Origin: Sphingomonas yunnanensis
GTDB taxonomy: Bacteria; Pseudomonadota; Alphaproteobacteria; Sphingomonadales; Sphingomonadaceae
Assembly (NCBI RefSeq): GCF_019898765.1
Contig: NZ_JAIOKB010000001.1
Location: 620,001-684,000 of the forward strand
Direction of reading: 5' to 3'
DNA length: 64,000 bases
In this document: positions 42,730 through 50,302 of the stretch, one piece after another
How the letters are laid out: each line of letters opens with the position of its first letter
Numbering within the stretch: the stretch's first letter is position 1
Made by a program: the position numbers and the translations under genes
Notes under the pieces: generated by a model
Told to the model about the DNA's origin: nothing
The model's input: only the letters and a program-made list of their open reading frames with translations
Database searches by the model: none

Positions 42730-43434
42730 TCAGCCGCGCCAGATCCGCAGCGGCGCGCCCGGTCGCATCCCGCCCTGATGCGCCGGACAGCGCGTGTAGC
42801 GGAAGGCCTTGTCGACGCAGAGCCAGAGCTCGTCGAGCCAGCCCTCGCGGGTGGCGGTGACGCGCATCATGTCAGCGCGGATCCCTGGGTTGGCCAGCGC
42901 CACCGCCCCGGCGAGCGCGCCCGCGGTCAGCGGTCGGTGCGACAGCGCCGCCATGTCGGGGAAGCGCAACCGGCCGTACATCGCGTTCGACTGGCTGAAA
43001 TAGCGCTCGGGCGAATAGCCCGCCATGCAGGTGCCGTGCTTGGCCCATTCGTGCTGGAGCAGCTGCGCCGAGGGCGTCGCGCAGAGATGGCGCCGCAGCA
43101 CCGCAGCGCGCAGGATCGGCGTGGCGCGGCAATATTGCGGCCACGTCTTGCCCTCGCCGTCGGGCCACAGACCGTGGAGCACGAAGGCGAAGCGATTGGC
43201 TGAGCCACACTGGAAGCGCGCGTCGCGGTCGTCGCCGTGGTCGCGGCAATATTGCGGGCTCCACGTCACCGCCAGCGTGTAGCTGGCGATCGGCAGCCGC
43301 CGCGCCGGCTGGCTGGCGCTCGGCCCGTCGGGGCGCGGCGCCGCGATCATATCGGGCAGCGCACAGGAGAGCACCTGCGCCCCCGCGCTCCCGGGCAGCG
43401 CGACCAGCGCTGCGGCGGCCAACCAGCGCGTCAT
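42730..43434 (-). CDS. Ribonuclease T2 family protein, exported
   Basis: A 234-residue endoribonuclease of the T2/I family. A signal peptide (MTRWLAAAALVALPGSAGAQ) directs export. Catalytic segment CAS I is FVLHGLWPDGEG with His87; CAS II is HEWAKHGTCMAGY with Glu129 and His133. Eight or so cysteines would support disulfides in the periplasm. The enzyme degrades RNA to nucleotides via 2-prime,3-prime-cyclic phosphates and is presumed to scavenge phosphate or nucleosides. Start ATG 43434 overlaps the upstream gene stop (ATGA); the frame upstream runs through that gene. Confidence 0.93.
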   Translation of the reverse strand: MTRWLAAAALVALPGSAGAQVLSCALPDMIAAPRPDGPSASQPARRLPIASYTLAVTWSPQYCRDHGDDRDARFQCGSANRFAFVLHGLWPDGEGKTWPQYCRATPILRAAVLRRHLCATPSAQLLQHEWAKHGTCMAGYSPERYFSQSNAMYGRLRFPDMAALSHRPLTAGALAGAVALANPGIRADMMRVTATREGWLDELWLCVDKAFRYTRCPAHQGGMRPGAPLRIWRG

Positions 43435-43874
43435 GCCAGCTCCTCCTGCTCCCCGTCCAACCCGTCGTTGCCGGTCCCGTCCAACCCGAACCAGTCGCGC
43501 GCGGCCGGCGCGAACAGCTGCACCGCCGCGGTCACCTCGAGCACGACGCGCACCAGCCCGAGCAGCGTCGGTGGCGCGAGGGGCGCGATGAACAGGCCGG
43601 GCAGCAGCCCCAGCAGGTGGAGGGTGGTCAGCAGCACCACCACCCAGCGCACCCAGGCAACCCCGCGGCGCGCCACCGCATACCATTGGAACAGCGCGAT
43701 CGCGACGTTGAGCGCGAGCGCCGCGGCGAGCATCCAGCCGAAGGCGGCGGTGCGCGGGTCGGCCGCGAGCCGCGTCGACAATTGCTCCCAGGTCAGCGCC
43801 CAGATCAGCAGCCCGAGCGCGAAGGAGGTCAGATACAGGCGCTCGAAGCGGACGATCGGGGGCGGACGCGTCAC
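43431..43874 (-). CDS. Small integral membrane protein of unknown function
   Basis: A 147-residue protein with about four predicted transmembrane helices (LYLTSFALGLLIWALTW; GWMLAAALALNVAIALF; WVRWVVVLLTTLHLLGLL; ALAPPTLLGLVRVVLEVTAA). The C-terminus is acidic and soluble (GLDGTGNDGLDGEQEELA). It starts at ATG 43874 and overlaps the RNase T2 start by 4 bases. No named family recognised; the coupling with an exported RNase is the only functional clue. Confidence 0.75.
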   Translation of the reverse strand: MTRPPPIVRFERLYLTSFALGLLIWALTWEQLSTRLAADPRTAAFGWMLAAALALNVAIALFQWYAVARRGVAWVRWVVVLLTTLHLLGLLPGLFIAPLAPPTLLGLVRVVLEVTAAVQLFAPAARDWFGLDGTGNDGLDGEQEELA

Positions 43875-43938
43875 GAAGACCTCTCATGGTTGCGCGCGCG
43901 CTCTGCGCCGGAGGGCGCGACGACGCAAGCCGCCAGCC

Positions 43939-44784
43939 TCACGCCGCGGCGACGTCCAGCCCGATATCGGCGGCGGGCGCCGACTGGGTGATGCGACCGA
44001 CGCTGACATAGGTCACGCCGCTCGCGCCGATCGCGCCGATCGTCTCGAGCGAGACCCCGCCCGAGGCCTCGGTCGGCGCGCGCCCGTCGACCAGCGCGAC
44101 CGCCGCGCGCAGCATCGCCGGGGGCATGTTGTCGAGCAGCAGGTGGGTCGCCCCCGCCTCCAGCGCGGGCGCGATCTGGTCGAGCCGGTCGACCTCGACG
44201 ATGATGTCGGCGATCCCGGCGGCGCGCGCGAGCGCGGCGGCGGGGCCGACCCCGCCCGCCACCGCGACGTGATTGTCCTTGATCATCGCCGCGTCCCACA
44301 GTCCCATGCGGTGGTTGCGCGCGCCGCCGGTGCGCGTGGCGTATTTCTCGAGCCGGCGCAGCCCGGGGAGCGTCTTGCGCGTGTCCAGCAGCGTCGCCCC
44401 GGTGCCCTCCAGCGCCGCGACATAGGCGCCGGTCAGCGTCGCGATCCCCGACAGGTGCTGGATCGTGTTGAGCGCCGAGCGCTCCGCGGTCAGCACCGCG
44501 CGCGCCGCTCCGGTGACTCGCAGCAGCTTGGCCCCGGGTGACACCCGGTCACCGTCGCGCACCAGAGGCTCGATCACGGCGTCAGCGTCGAGCCGGCGGA
44601 AGAAGGCGGCGGCGAGCTCCACCCCGCAGACGATGATCGCATCGCGGCTGTCCATGACCGCCGCGAACCGTGCCGCGGCCGGGATCACCGCCGCGGAGGT
44701 GATGTCCCCGATCCCGCCCAGGTCCTCGGCCAAGGTCGAATCGACGAACGCGTCGGTGTCGAAGCCCTCCAGCACGAAGCTCAT
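43939..44784 (-). CDS. nadC: Nicotinate-nucleotide pyrophosphorylase
   Basis: A 281-residue quinolinate phosphoribosyltransferase, the last de novo step to nicotinic acid mononucleotide. Typical segments are ALAEDLGGIGDITSAA at the N-terminus, LNTIQHLSGIAT, LDTRKTLPGLRRLEKYA (substrate Arg/Lys region), NHRMGLWDAAMIKDNHVAVAG and EVDRLDQ. The start is ATG 44784, overlapping the SH3 gene stop (ATGA). No nadA or nadB is seen nearby. Confidence 0.97.
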   Translation of the reverse strand: MSFVLEGFDTDAFVDSTLAEDLGGIGDITSAAVIPAAARFAAVMDSRDAIIVCGVELAAAFFRRLDADAVIEPLVRDGDRVSPGAKLLRVTGAARAVLTAERSALNTIQHLSGIATLTGAYVAALEGTGATLLDTRKTLPGLRRLEKYATRTGGARNHRMGLWDAAMIKDNHVAVAGGVGPAAALARAAGIADIIVEVDRLDQIAPALEAGATHLLLDNMPPAMLRAAVALVDGRAPTEASGGVSLETIGAIGASGVTYVSVGRITQSAPAADIGLDVAAA

Positions 44785-45287
44785 GGCAGCACCTCGCCGG
44801 GCGCGACGCCCCACAGCCGCTCGGTCTGGACGAACCCGGCCTGGCCATGAACGTCGAAGCGGCACCAGCCGTTGCCGCACTGGCTCAATCGCCCGACCAC
44901 ACCGGGCTGCGCGCGCCAGAGCACGTGCGTGCCGCCGGGGCGGTCGCGCAGCTCGGCGGGCTCGCCGCCGGTGACGATCGCGGTGCGGATATGGCTCACC
45001 AACGTGGCGAGCATCCAGCCCCGCGTGCCGCCGGGGTCCTCGACCTTGCGCCACTCCTTGAACACCGCGACGACGCGCACCGGCAGGTCGGCGCGGACAT
45101 AGACCCAGCTCGACGGGAAGGTCCGCCCCGGGCCGGTCCGCATCCGCGCGCGCGACGGGCTGAGCGAGGCGAAATAGGGCGGCTCGCGCAGGTCGGGCGC
45201 GGCGTCCGCCGCCGCCCCGCACGCCATCGCCGCCGCCATCGCCGCCGCCGCCGCGGCGCGCCGTCCCGCTGAGATCCCGCTGTCCAC
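44781..45287 (-). CDS. Exported bacterial SH3-domain protein
   Basis: A 168-residue exported protein. A hydrophobic Ala-rich leader (AAAAAAMAAAMACGAAADAA) is followed by two SH3-like repeats: SLSPSRARMRTGPGRTFPSS and WVYVRADLPVRVVAVFKEWRKVED in the first, and RPGGTHVLWRAQPGVVGRLS, QCGNGWCRFDVHGQAGF in the second. Such domains may bind peptidoglycan or other cell-wall ligands. The start is uncertain; GTG 45287 (VDSGISAGRR) is used, since it leads directly into the signal; an internal ATG is possible. It overlaps nadC by 4 bases, a pairing seen in other sphingomonads by recollection. Confidence 0.8.
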   Translation of the reverse strand: MDSGISAGRRAAAAAAMAAAMACGAAADAAPDLREPPYFASLSPSRARMRTGPGRTFPSSWVYVRADLPVRVVAVFKEWRKVEDPGGTRGWMLATLVSHIRTAIVTGGEPAELRDRPGGTHVLWRAQPGVVGRLSQCGNGWCRFDVHGQAGFVQTERLWGVAPGEVLP

Positions 45288-45368
45288 GCGCGAACCTGTA
45301 AGAGGCGCGCGGCGCGCCAGCAACCGCTTACCGTTGACGCCCGCGCGGGGCTGCGCCAATCCGGGCGC

Positions 45369-46367
45369 ATGGCCGATCCGCGACGCTGCGCCCATCCCAA
45401 GGTGACCGTCACGCGCGAGCTGCCCGAGGTCGTGATGCAGCGGCTCGAGCAATTGTTCGACACCAGCAACAACCGCGGCGACCGCCCGCTCTCGCGCCCG
45501 GCGCTCGCCGCCGCCATGGCCGACAGCGACGTGCTCGTCCCCGCGGTCACCGACACGATCGACGCGGCGCTGATCGCGGGCGCGGGCGAGCGGCTCCGCC
45601 TCATCGCCAATTTCGGCGCGGGGGTGAACCACATCGACCTGCGCGCCGCGCGGGCGCGCGGCATCATCGTCACCAACACGCCCGGGGTCCTCACCGAGGA
45701 CACCGCCGACCTGGTGATGGCGCTGATCGTCTCGGTGCCGCGCCGCCTCGCCGAGGGCGAGAAACTGGTCCGCTCGGGCCAGTGGACCGGCTGGAGTCCG
45801 GGCGGGATGCTGGGCTATCGCATCGGCGGCAAGGCGCTCGGCATCGTCGGCATGGGGCGGATCGGCCAGGCGGTGGCGCGGCGCGCACGCGCCTTCGGGC
45901 TGTCGATCCACTACCACAATCGTCGCCGGCTGCCCGCGGCGGTCGAGCGCGAGCTCGGCGCGACCTGGCACGCCGAGCTCGACGACCTGCTCGGCACGAT
46001 CGACGTGCTGACGATCCACACGCCGCTCAACGCCGACAGCCGCGACCTGATCGACCGGCGCCGGCTCGCGCTGCTGCGCCCGCACGTCTTCGTCATCAAC
46101 GCGAGCCGCGGCGGCATCCTCGACGAGGACGCGCTGGTCGACGCGCTCGAGGGGGGGCGGCTCGCCGGCGCCGGGCTCGACGTGTGGCGCCACGAACCCG
46201 AGATCGACCCAAGGCTGCTCGCGCTGCGCAACGTGGTGATGACCCCGCACATGGGCTCGGCGACGTATGAGGGCCGCGTCGCCTCGGGCGAGCGCGTCAT
46301 CGCCAATATTCGCAGCTGGGCCGACGGCCATCGCCCGCCCGACCAGGTGTTGGAGGGCTGGGTCTGA
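45369..46367 (+). CDS. D-2-hydroxyacid dehydrogenase (glyoxylate/hydroxypyruvate reductase-like)
   Basis: A 332-residue NAD(P)-dependent dehydrogenase. The nucleotide-binding motif is GIVGMGRIGQAVARRARAFG and the next strand ends HYHNRR, where basic residues hint at NADPH preference. The catalytic Arg is in NASRGGILDEDAL, Glu in WRHEPEIDPRL, and His in MTPHMGSATYEGR. It probably reduces glyoxylate or hydroxypyruvate to glycolate or glycerate. Start ATG 45369; divergent from the SH3 gene across 81 bases. Confidence 0.93.
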   Translation: MADPRRCAHPKVTVTRELPEVVMQRLEQLFDTSNNRGDRPLSRPALAAAMADSDVLVPAVTDTIDAALIAGAGERLRLIANFGAGVNHIDLRAARARGIIVTNTPGVLTEDTADLVMALIVSVPRRLAEGEKLVRSGQWTGWSPGGMLGYRIGGKALGIVGMGRIGQAVARRARAFGLSIHYHNRRRLPAAVERELGATWHAELDDLLGTIDVLTIHTPLNADSRDLIDRRRLALLRPHVFVINASRGGILDEDALVDALEGGRLAGAGLDVWRHEPEIDPRLLALRNVVMTPHMGSATYEGRVASGERVIANIRSWADGHRPPDQVLEGWV

Positions 46368-46814
46368 GCTAGGGACGGGATGTCGCGAATGTTGAGAAAG
46401 TTGAGTCGCTGGACGGTGTCACGCACGGGACTCAACCTTCATCGCATGTCACTCTGCATCTCACCTGTTCGACGCAAGCAATTGACTACGCCACATTCCT
46501 TCTTGTAATTGCGGCTCCTCTCCCGGCCGCGGCTGGCGCGAATGTTGAGTCATGTTGGATATCCGTGCGAGAGCTATAATCGACCGCGCCGGCCGTTCAG
46601 ACCATCGCCGATGAGAAAGATCGAGCGCATCACCGAGAGGTGAATGTCGCGATGGATCCAAGCCCCTCGCCTTCAAGGGAGGGTTGGGGGGCATATCCGA
46701 CAGCGTGGCGCTCGCGGAAGCGCCCCACCCCCGCCTTCCTTCGAGAGGGAGGTGTCATCGGACATCACGTTTCCCTAGCGCAGCCACGCTGGCGTAGGAC
46801 AGCCCCGCGCCGGA
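46368..46814. other. Convergent gap with short repeats, no gene seen
   Basis: This 447-base gap lies between the dehydrogenase (plus) and the GH26-like gene (minus). GCGAATGTTGAG occurs twice (46385 and 46538). AAAGTTGAGTC (46397-46407) and GACTCAACCTT (46430-46440) form a near-perfect 11-base inverted pair. A second block at 46672-46755 contains facing arms CCCCTCGCCTTCAAGGGAGG and CTTCCTTCGAGAGGGAGG, a common dispersed type. No credible coding frame, tRNA or promoter was recognised. Confidence 0.6.
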
Positions 46815-47828
46815 TCAGCGCCCGAAGGCGGTGCGGTAGACGCGCGCCACCCGCGGCAGGTGCCCGTCGGTGAGCTTCGCGTTGATACCGCCGTCGGCGC
46901 GGTTCCAGTAATTGTGGTGCGACAGACGCGATCCCTGTGCGACGATCCAGGCGGCGAGCAGCTGCGCGAACACCACGGCGCGGTCGTCGTCGACGCCCCA
47001 TTCCGACAGGCCGATCAGCTTGCCGTGGCGCGCGCCGAAGCTCGACAGCCAGGTCAGGCCGAACGGTTGCGACAGGCGGTAGCCGAAGATCGAGCGGCCG
47101 CCGTCGCGCATATTCTGGTCATCATACTGACCCTGGTAGTAGAGATCGAGGCTGACGACATCGACCACGTCGTCGCCGGGATAGCATTGCTCCGGGTTGA
47201 TCCCGCCCTCGCCGATGTTGGGGCACCAGTCAAAGTAGAAGCGGCGTGACACCTGGCGGAAGAGGCCGGCGATGCGACGCCACGCCGCGACATAGAGCCG
47301 CGCCGCCCAGCGCCCGCGCGCGTCGCGCGCGGCGAGCGACTGCGACGGCAGGTTGAACTCCCACGGCAGGCGCACATAGATGCGGCTGTCGCCGCGCGGG
47401 TAAGCGGCGACGATCGCGCGGGCGACGCGGCGGTAGATGTCGTCGCGTTGACCCGACGCGACGCTGTCGTACCCGCCCGGTCCGCCGACCGGCACCGACC
47501 ATTGCACCCGCCGTCCTTGCGCCAGGACCTGGCGACCGATGCCGGCGATATAGTCGATCGACTGCTCCAGCTGCTCCCAGCTGTCCTGGTTGAAATAGAG
47601 CAGGTCATGGTCCTGTTGCCGTCCGAGCCACTGCGCCCATTGCCGCATCGCGGCGGGATCATTGCCCGTGATCGCGCCGAGCTGGCGCGTCGGTATGCCG
47701 TCCTGGCGCAGCCCGATCACCTCGACGGCCTGGCCTCGGCACGCCACCAGCGCGGTCGCCGCCGCGCCTACCCCCAGCCGCAGCGCGTCGCGCCGGCTGG
47801 CCCGACGCGGCTGATCGGTATCCGACAT
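46815..47828 (-). CDS. Tat-exported GH26-like glycoside hydrolase (putative)
   Basis: A 337-residue protein with an RR-containing leader (ASRRDALRLGVGAAATALVA) ending in LVAC, so a Tat-exported lipoprotein with Cys30 is plausible. The body looks like a GH-A clan TIM barrel related to GH26 beta-mannanases: RIYVRLPWEFNLPSQ places a candidate acid/base Glu157, and KLIGLSEWGVDDDR a candidate nucleophile Glu276. WxxxNxG-type aromatic residues (FYFDWCPNIG, HHNYWNRAD) line a sugar site. The second of two ATG codons is used as start because it lies six bases after AGGAGG; the first is 3 bases away. Substrate unknown; alternatives are other GH-A families. Confidence 0.65.
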   Translation of the reverse strand: MSDTDQPRRASRRDALRLGVGAAATALVACRGQAVEVIGLRQDGIPTRQLGAITGNDPAAMRQWAQWLGRQQDHDLLYFNQDSWEQLEQSIDYIAGIGRQVLAQGRRVQWSVPVGGPGGYDSVASGQRDDIYRRVARAIVAAYPRGDSRIYVRLPWEFNLPSQSLAARDARGRWAARLYVAAWRRIAGLFRQVSRRFYFDWCPNIGEGGINPEQCYPGDDVVDVVSLDLYYQGQYDDQNMRDGGRSIFGYRLSQPFGLTWLSSFGARHGKLIGLSEWGVDDDRAVVFAQLLAAWIVAQGSRLSHHNYWNRADGGINAKLTDGHLPRVARVYRTAFGR

Positions 47829-48095
47829 CATCTTCCTCCTCGACCCCCGGCGCCGGCGTAGATGTTGCTGCGATTGCGAGATAGCCGACGGGCGACGACG
47901 CGCGCTCCGCTCGCGCCGCATCGACCACCGCTCACCGCCTTCCGTGCCTCGGCTGCGACGAACCGTCGGACCATCGCGTTTGCTACTCCAAACACCACCC
48001 CGCCCGCCGCGGCCAAGCCATTGCTATTTCCGGATCAGACCGTGCCGGCCGGGACCGACCGACCGGCGGCGGCGTTGAGCGCGACGGAGGTGCGC

Positions 48096-48587
48096 ATGAC
48101 CGAGGAAGACGAACGCTGGATGCGCGAGGCGATCGCGGTGGCGCGCTCGAAGGGATCGGACCCGTCAACCTCGCCGCTCGGCTCGGTGATCGTGCTCGAC
48201 GGCAAGGTGCTCGCGGCCGAGCGCAACCAGACCCACGAGCTGCCCGACGCCACCGCGCACGCCGAGATGATGGCGATCCGCCGCGCCTGCGAGAGCAGCG
48301 GCGAGCTCGAGCTGCGCGGCGCGACGCTCTACTCGACGCTACAGCCCTGCGGCATGTGCACCATGGCCTCGATCTGGTCCAAGGTCGCCCGTGTCGTCTA
48401 CGGCGCCGGACGCGAGGACGTCCACGCGATGTACTGGGAGGCGCAGCACGTCGACACGTTATCGTTCATCACCGACGCCTACCGCGACGACATCGTGATC
48501 GAGGGCGGCTGCCTGCGCGAGGAATGCGCCTCGCTCTATTACCCGCCCGACGCCGAGCTGCCCGAGGAGGAGCAGGCGAACCTGTGA
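48096..48587 (+). CDS. Nucleoside/tRNA-type cytidine deaminase-fold protein
   Basis: A 163-residue zinc-dependent deaminase. Zinc ligands are His55 and Cys85, Cys88 with proton-shuttle Glu57: TAHAEMMAIR and LQPCGMCTMAS. PLGSVIVLDGKVLAAERN is the usual N-terminal substrate segment. The size fits nucleoside/guanine or tRNA adenosine deaminases; the product cannot be decided by eye. ATG 48096 follows GCGACGGAGG, with the GGAGG seven bases before the start. The 267 bases before it, shared with the divergent GH26-like gene, hold no other gene. Confidence 0.9.
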   Translation: MTEEDERWMREAIAVARSKGSDPSTSPLGSVIVLDGKVLAAERNQTHELPDATAHAEMMAIRRACESSGELELRGATLYSTLQPCGMCTMASIWSKVARVVYGAGREDVHAMYWEAQHVDTLSFITDAYRDDIVIEGGCLREECASLYYPPDAELPEEEQANL

Positions 48588-48652
48588 GGGTGATGGGCGC
48601 GCTCGGGCTGACGCGTCGAGCGTGGCCGGGCGCGCTCCCGTCCTGCCCCCGA

Positions 48653-48753
48653 CGTCATCCTGAACTCGTTTCCAGGATCCACGGTGCCGCGCATCCGACC
48701 GATCGGCGGTAGGCTCGGACGGATCGATCCTGAAACAAGTTCAGGGTGACGCG
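48653..48753. repeat. REP-like inverted pair, family B variant
   Basis: GTCATCCTGAACTCGTTTCC leads the left arm and GATCCTGAAACAAGTTCAGG the right. The pair occupies the convergent gap between the deaminase and the ABC1/UbiB kinase genes. Confidence 0.7.
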
Positions 48754-48816
48754 TCATGGGGAAAGGATGGTGCGAGAAGGTGGTCAGGGTAGTTCGTTCA
48801 GGTCAGCTGAAGGCCC

Positions 48817-50151
48817 CTACCCTATCTGCGCCAGCTCTACCCCGCGATAGCGCTCTACGAGCGCGCGCACGTCGACCCGCGCGCCGAGCCGCGCGCACAG
48901 CAGCGCGGTGCCGCTCACCTTGCGCTGGACGAAGAGCGTGTCCACCGGCGGCAGGTGCCAGGTCGAGCGATCCCGCGCCACCGCGGTCGCCTCCTCGCGG
49001 ATCACGCCGACGAAACTCCGATCCCCGAAGTCGAACAGGCCGGGTCGGCCGAGCTCGCTCAGGATCACGTCGATCATGCGGTCGACCGCCGCGCCGTGGC
49101 GTTCCACCGCCGCCTGCCCGAGAAACCCCGCCGCCAGCGCGGCGTCGCGCACGCGCGCGCGATCGCCGTCGAGCCCCGCCATCAGCAGCCGGTGATAGCC
49201 CGCGCGCGTCTCCGCGCGAACGGGGCGCGCCGCGCCGAAGTCGAGCAGCACCAGTCGCCCGGTCTCCGCCTGCCAGCGGTAGTTGGCGAAGTTCGGGTCG
49301 GTCTGCATCACACCCCATTCGAACAGCTCGCGCAGCACCAGCCGCACCAGCGCCGCCCCGGCGGTGTCGCGCGTCTCCTGCGCCGCCTCGGCGAGCGCCT
49401 CGACCGGCGCGCCATCGACGAAGTCCATCGCCAGCACGCGCTCGGTGCTCAGCGCCGGCTCGGCCGCGGGCACGACATAGGCGGGGTCGTCGCCGAGCAG
49501 ATCGCGATAGCGATCGAGCATCGCCAGCTCGCGCGCGTAATCGGCCTCCTCCTGGAGCTGGCGCTTGGCCTCCTCCAGCAGCGGGCGCAGGTCGAGCTCG
49601 CGCGGCAGCAGCCCGGTGACGCGCAGCAGCGTGGCGACATTGTCGACGTCGGCATGGATGCTCTCCGCCACGCCGGGATATTGCACCTTGATCGCGAGCA
49701 CCCGCCCGCCGCGCAACTCGGCGCGGTGGACCTGGCCGATCGAGGCCGCCGCGATCGGGTGCGCCTGGAAGTGGCGGAAGCGCTTGCGCCAGCCCTCGCC
49801 CCATTGCTGCGCGAGCACGCGGTCGAGCTGCGCCGGGGGCATGTGGTGCGCGCTCTCGCGCAGGCGTGCCAGGATCGCGGTGAGCTCGGGTGGCAGCACG
49901 TCGCCCGCGTCCATCGAGATCATCTGCCCCAGCTTCATCGCCGCGCCGCGCAGCTGCGAGAGCTGGTCGGCGACGCGCGTGGCGTTGGCGGGGGTGAGCA
50001 AAAGTTCGTTCATGCGCGGCCGTTCACCCGTGGCGAGCCGCCGCGCGCCCTCGGCGATCACCCCACCGGCGACGCCGCCGGCGAGCTTGCCGAAACCACC
50101 CAGCCGCGACCATCGCCCGCTCGGCACCGCGCGTCCGCGCCCGTCCACCAT
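48817..50151 (-). CDS. ABC1/AarF/UbiB-family atypical kinase
   Basis: A 444-residue protein of the ABC1 (UbiB-like) family. The family KxGQ motif is MKLGQMISMDAG near 75, the ATP-loop AIAAASIGQVHRA, IKVQYPGVAESIHAD, EADYARELAMLDRY, and the ExD-like and DFG-like segments QTDPNFANYRW and LVLLDFGAARPV are visible. It lacks the C-terminal transmembrane helices of UbiB proper, so it is closer to the ADCK-like soluble group. Members affect ubiquinone synthesis or lipid metabolism. ATG 50151 is chosen from the better N-terminus; a GTG/ATG further upstream gives only basic-rich sequence. It is divergent from the GH92 gene at 50303. Confidence 0.92.
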   Translation of the reverse strand: MVDGRGRAVPSGRWSRLGGFGKLAGGVAGGVIAEGARRLATGERPRMNELLLTPANATRVADQLSQLRGAAMKLGQMISMDAGDVLPPELTAILARLRESAHHMPPAQLDRVLAQQWGEGWRKRFRHFQAHPIAAASIGQVHRAELRGGRVLAIKVQYPGVAESIHADVDNVATLLRVTGLLPRELDLRPLLEEAKRQLQEEADYARELAMLDRYRDLLGDDPAYVVPAAEPALSTERVLAMDFVDGAPVEALAEAAQETRDTAGAALVRLVLRELFEWGVMQTDPNFANYRWQAETGRLVLLDFGAARPVRAETRAGYHRLLMAGLDGDRARVRDAALAAGFLGQAAVERHGAAVDRMIDVILSELGRPGLFDFGDRSFVGVIREEATAVARDRSTWHLPPVDTLFVQRKVSGTALLCARLGARVDVRALVERYRGVELAQIG

Positions 50152-50219
50152 CCGCTCACTCCTTCGCGCGCGTGCAACGGCCGGGCACGGCGTTCGGGTG
50201 CATCGCGCCCAACACCCCA

Positions 50220-50249
50220 TTGACAACCAAATTAATTTATCTGTCTAAT
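50220..50249 (+). promoter_or_regulatory. Sigma70-like promoter of the plus-strand GH92 gene
   Basis: TTGACA at 50220-50225 is perfect consensus; after 18 bases TCTAAT at 50244-50249 matches five of six. Start of transcription would fall near 50256, giving a leader of about 47 bases. The -10 overlaps TAATCAGA (50246-50253), also found at the receptor promoter near 62444. Confidence 0.7.
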
Positions 50250-50302
50250 CAGAAGTGTAGCCGGGTGGCAGCGGATCATCCGACGCGGGCGGGAGAGTGA
50301 CG

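Noticed and set aside
46368..46814. tRNA or other known RNA gene
   Set aside because: No cloverleaf, T-loop or CCA-adjacent consensus was found on either strand.
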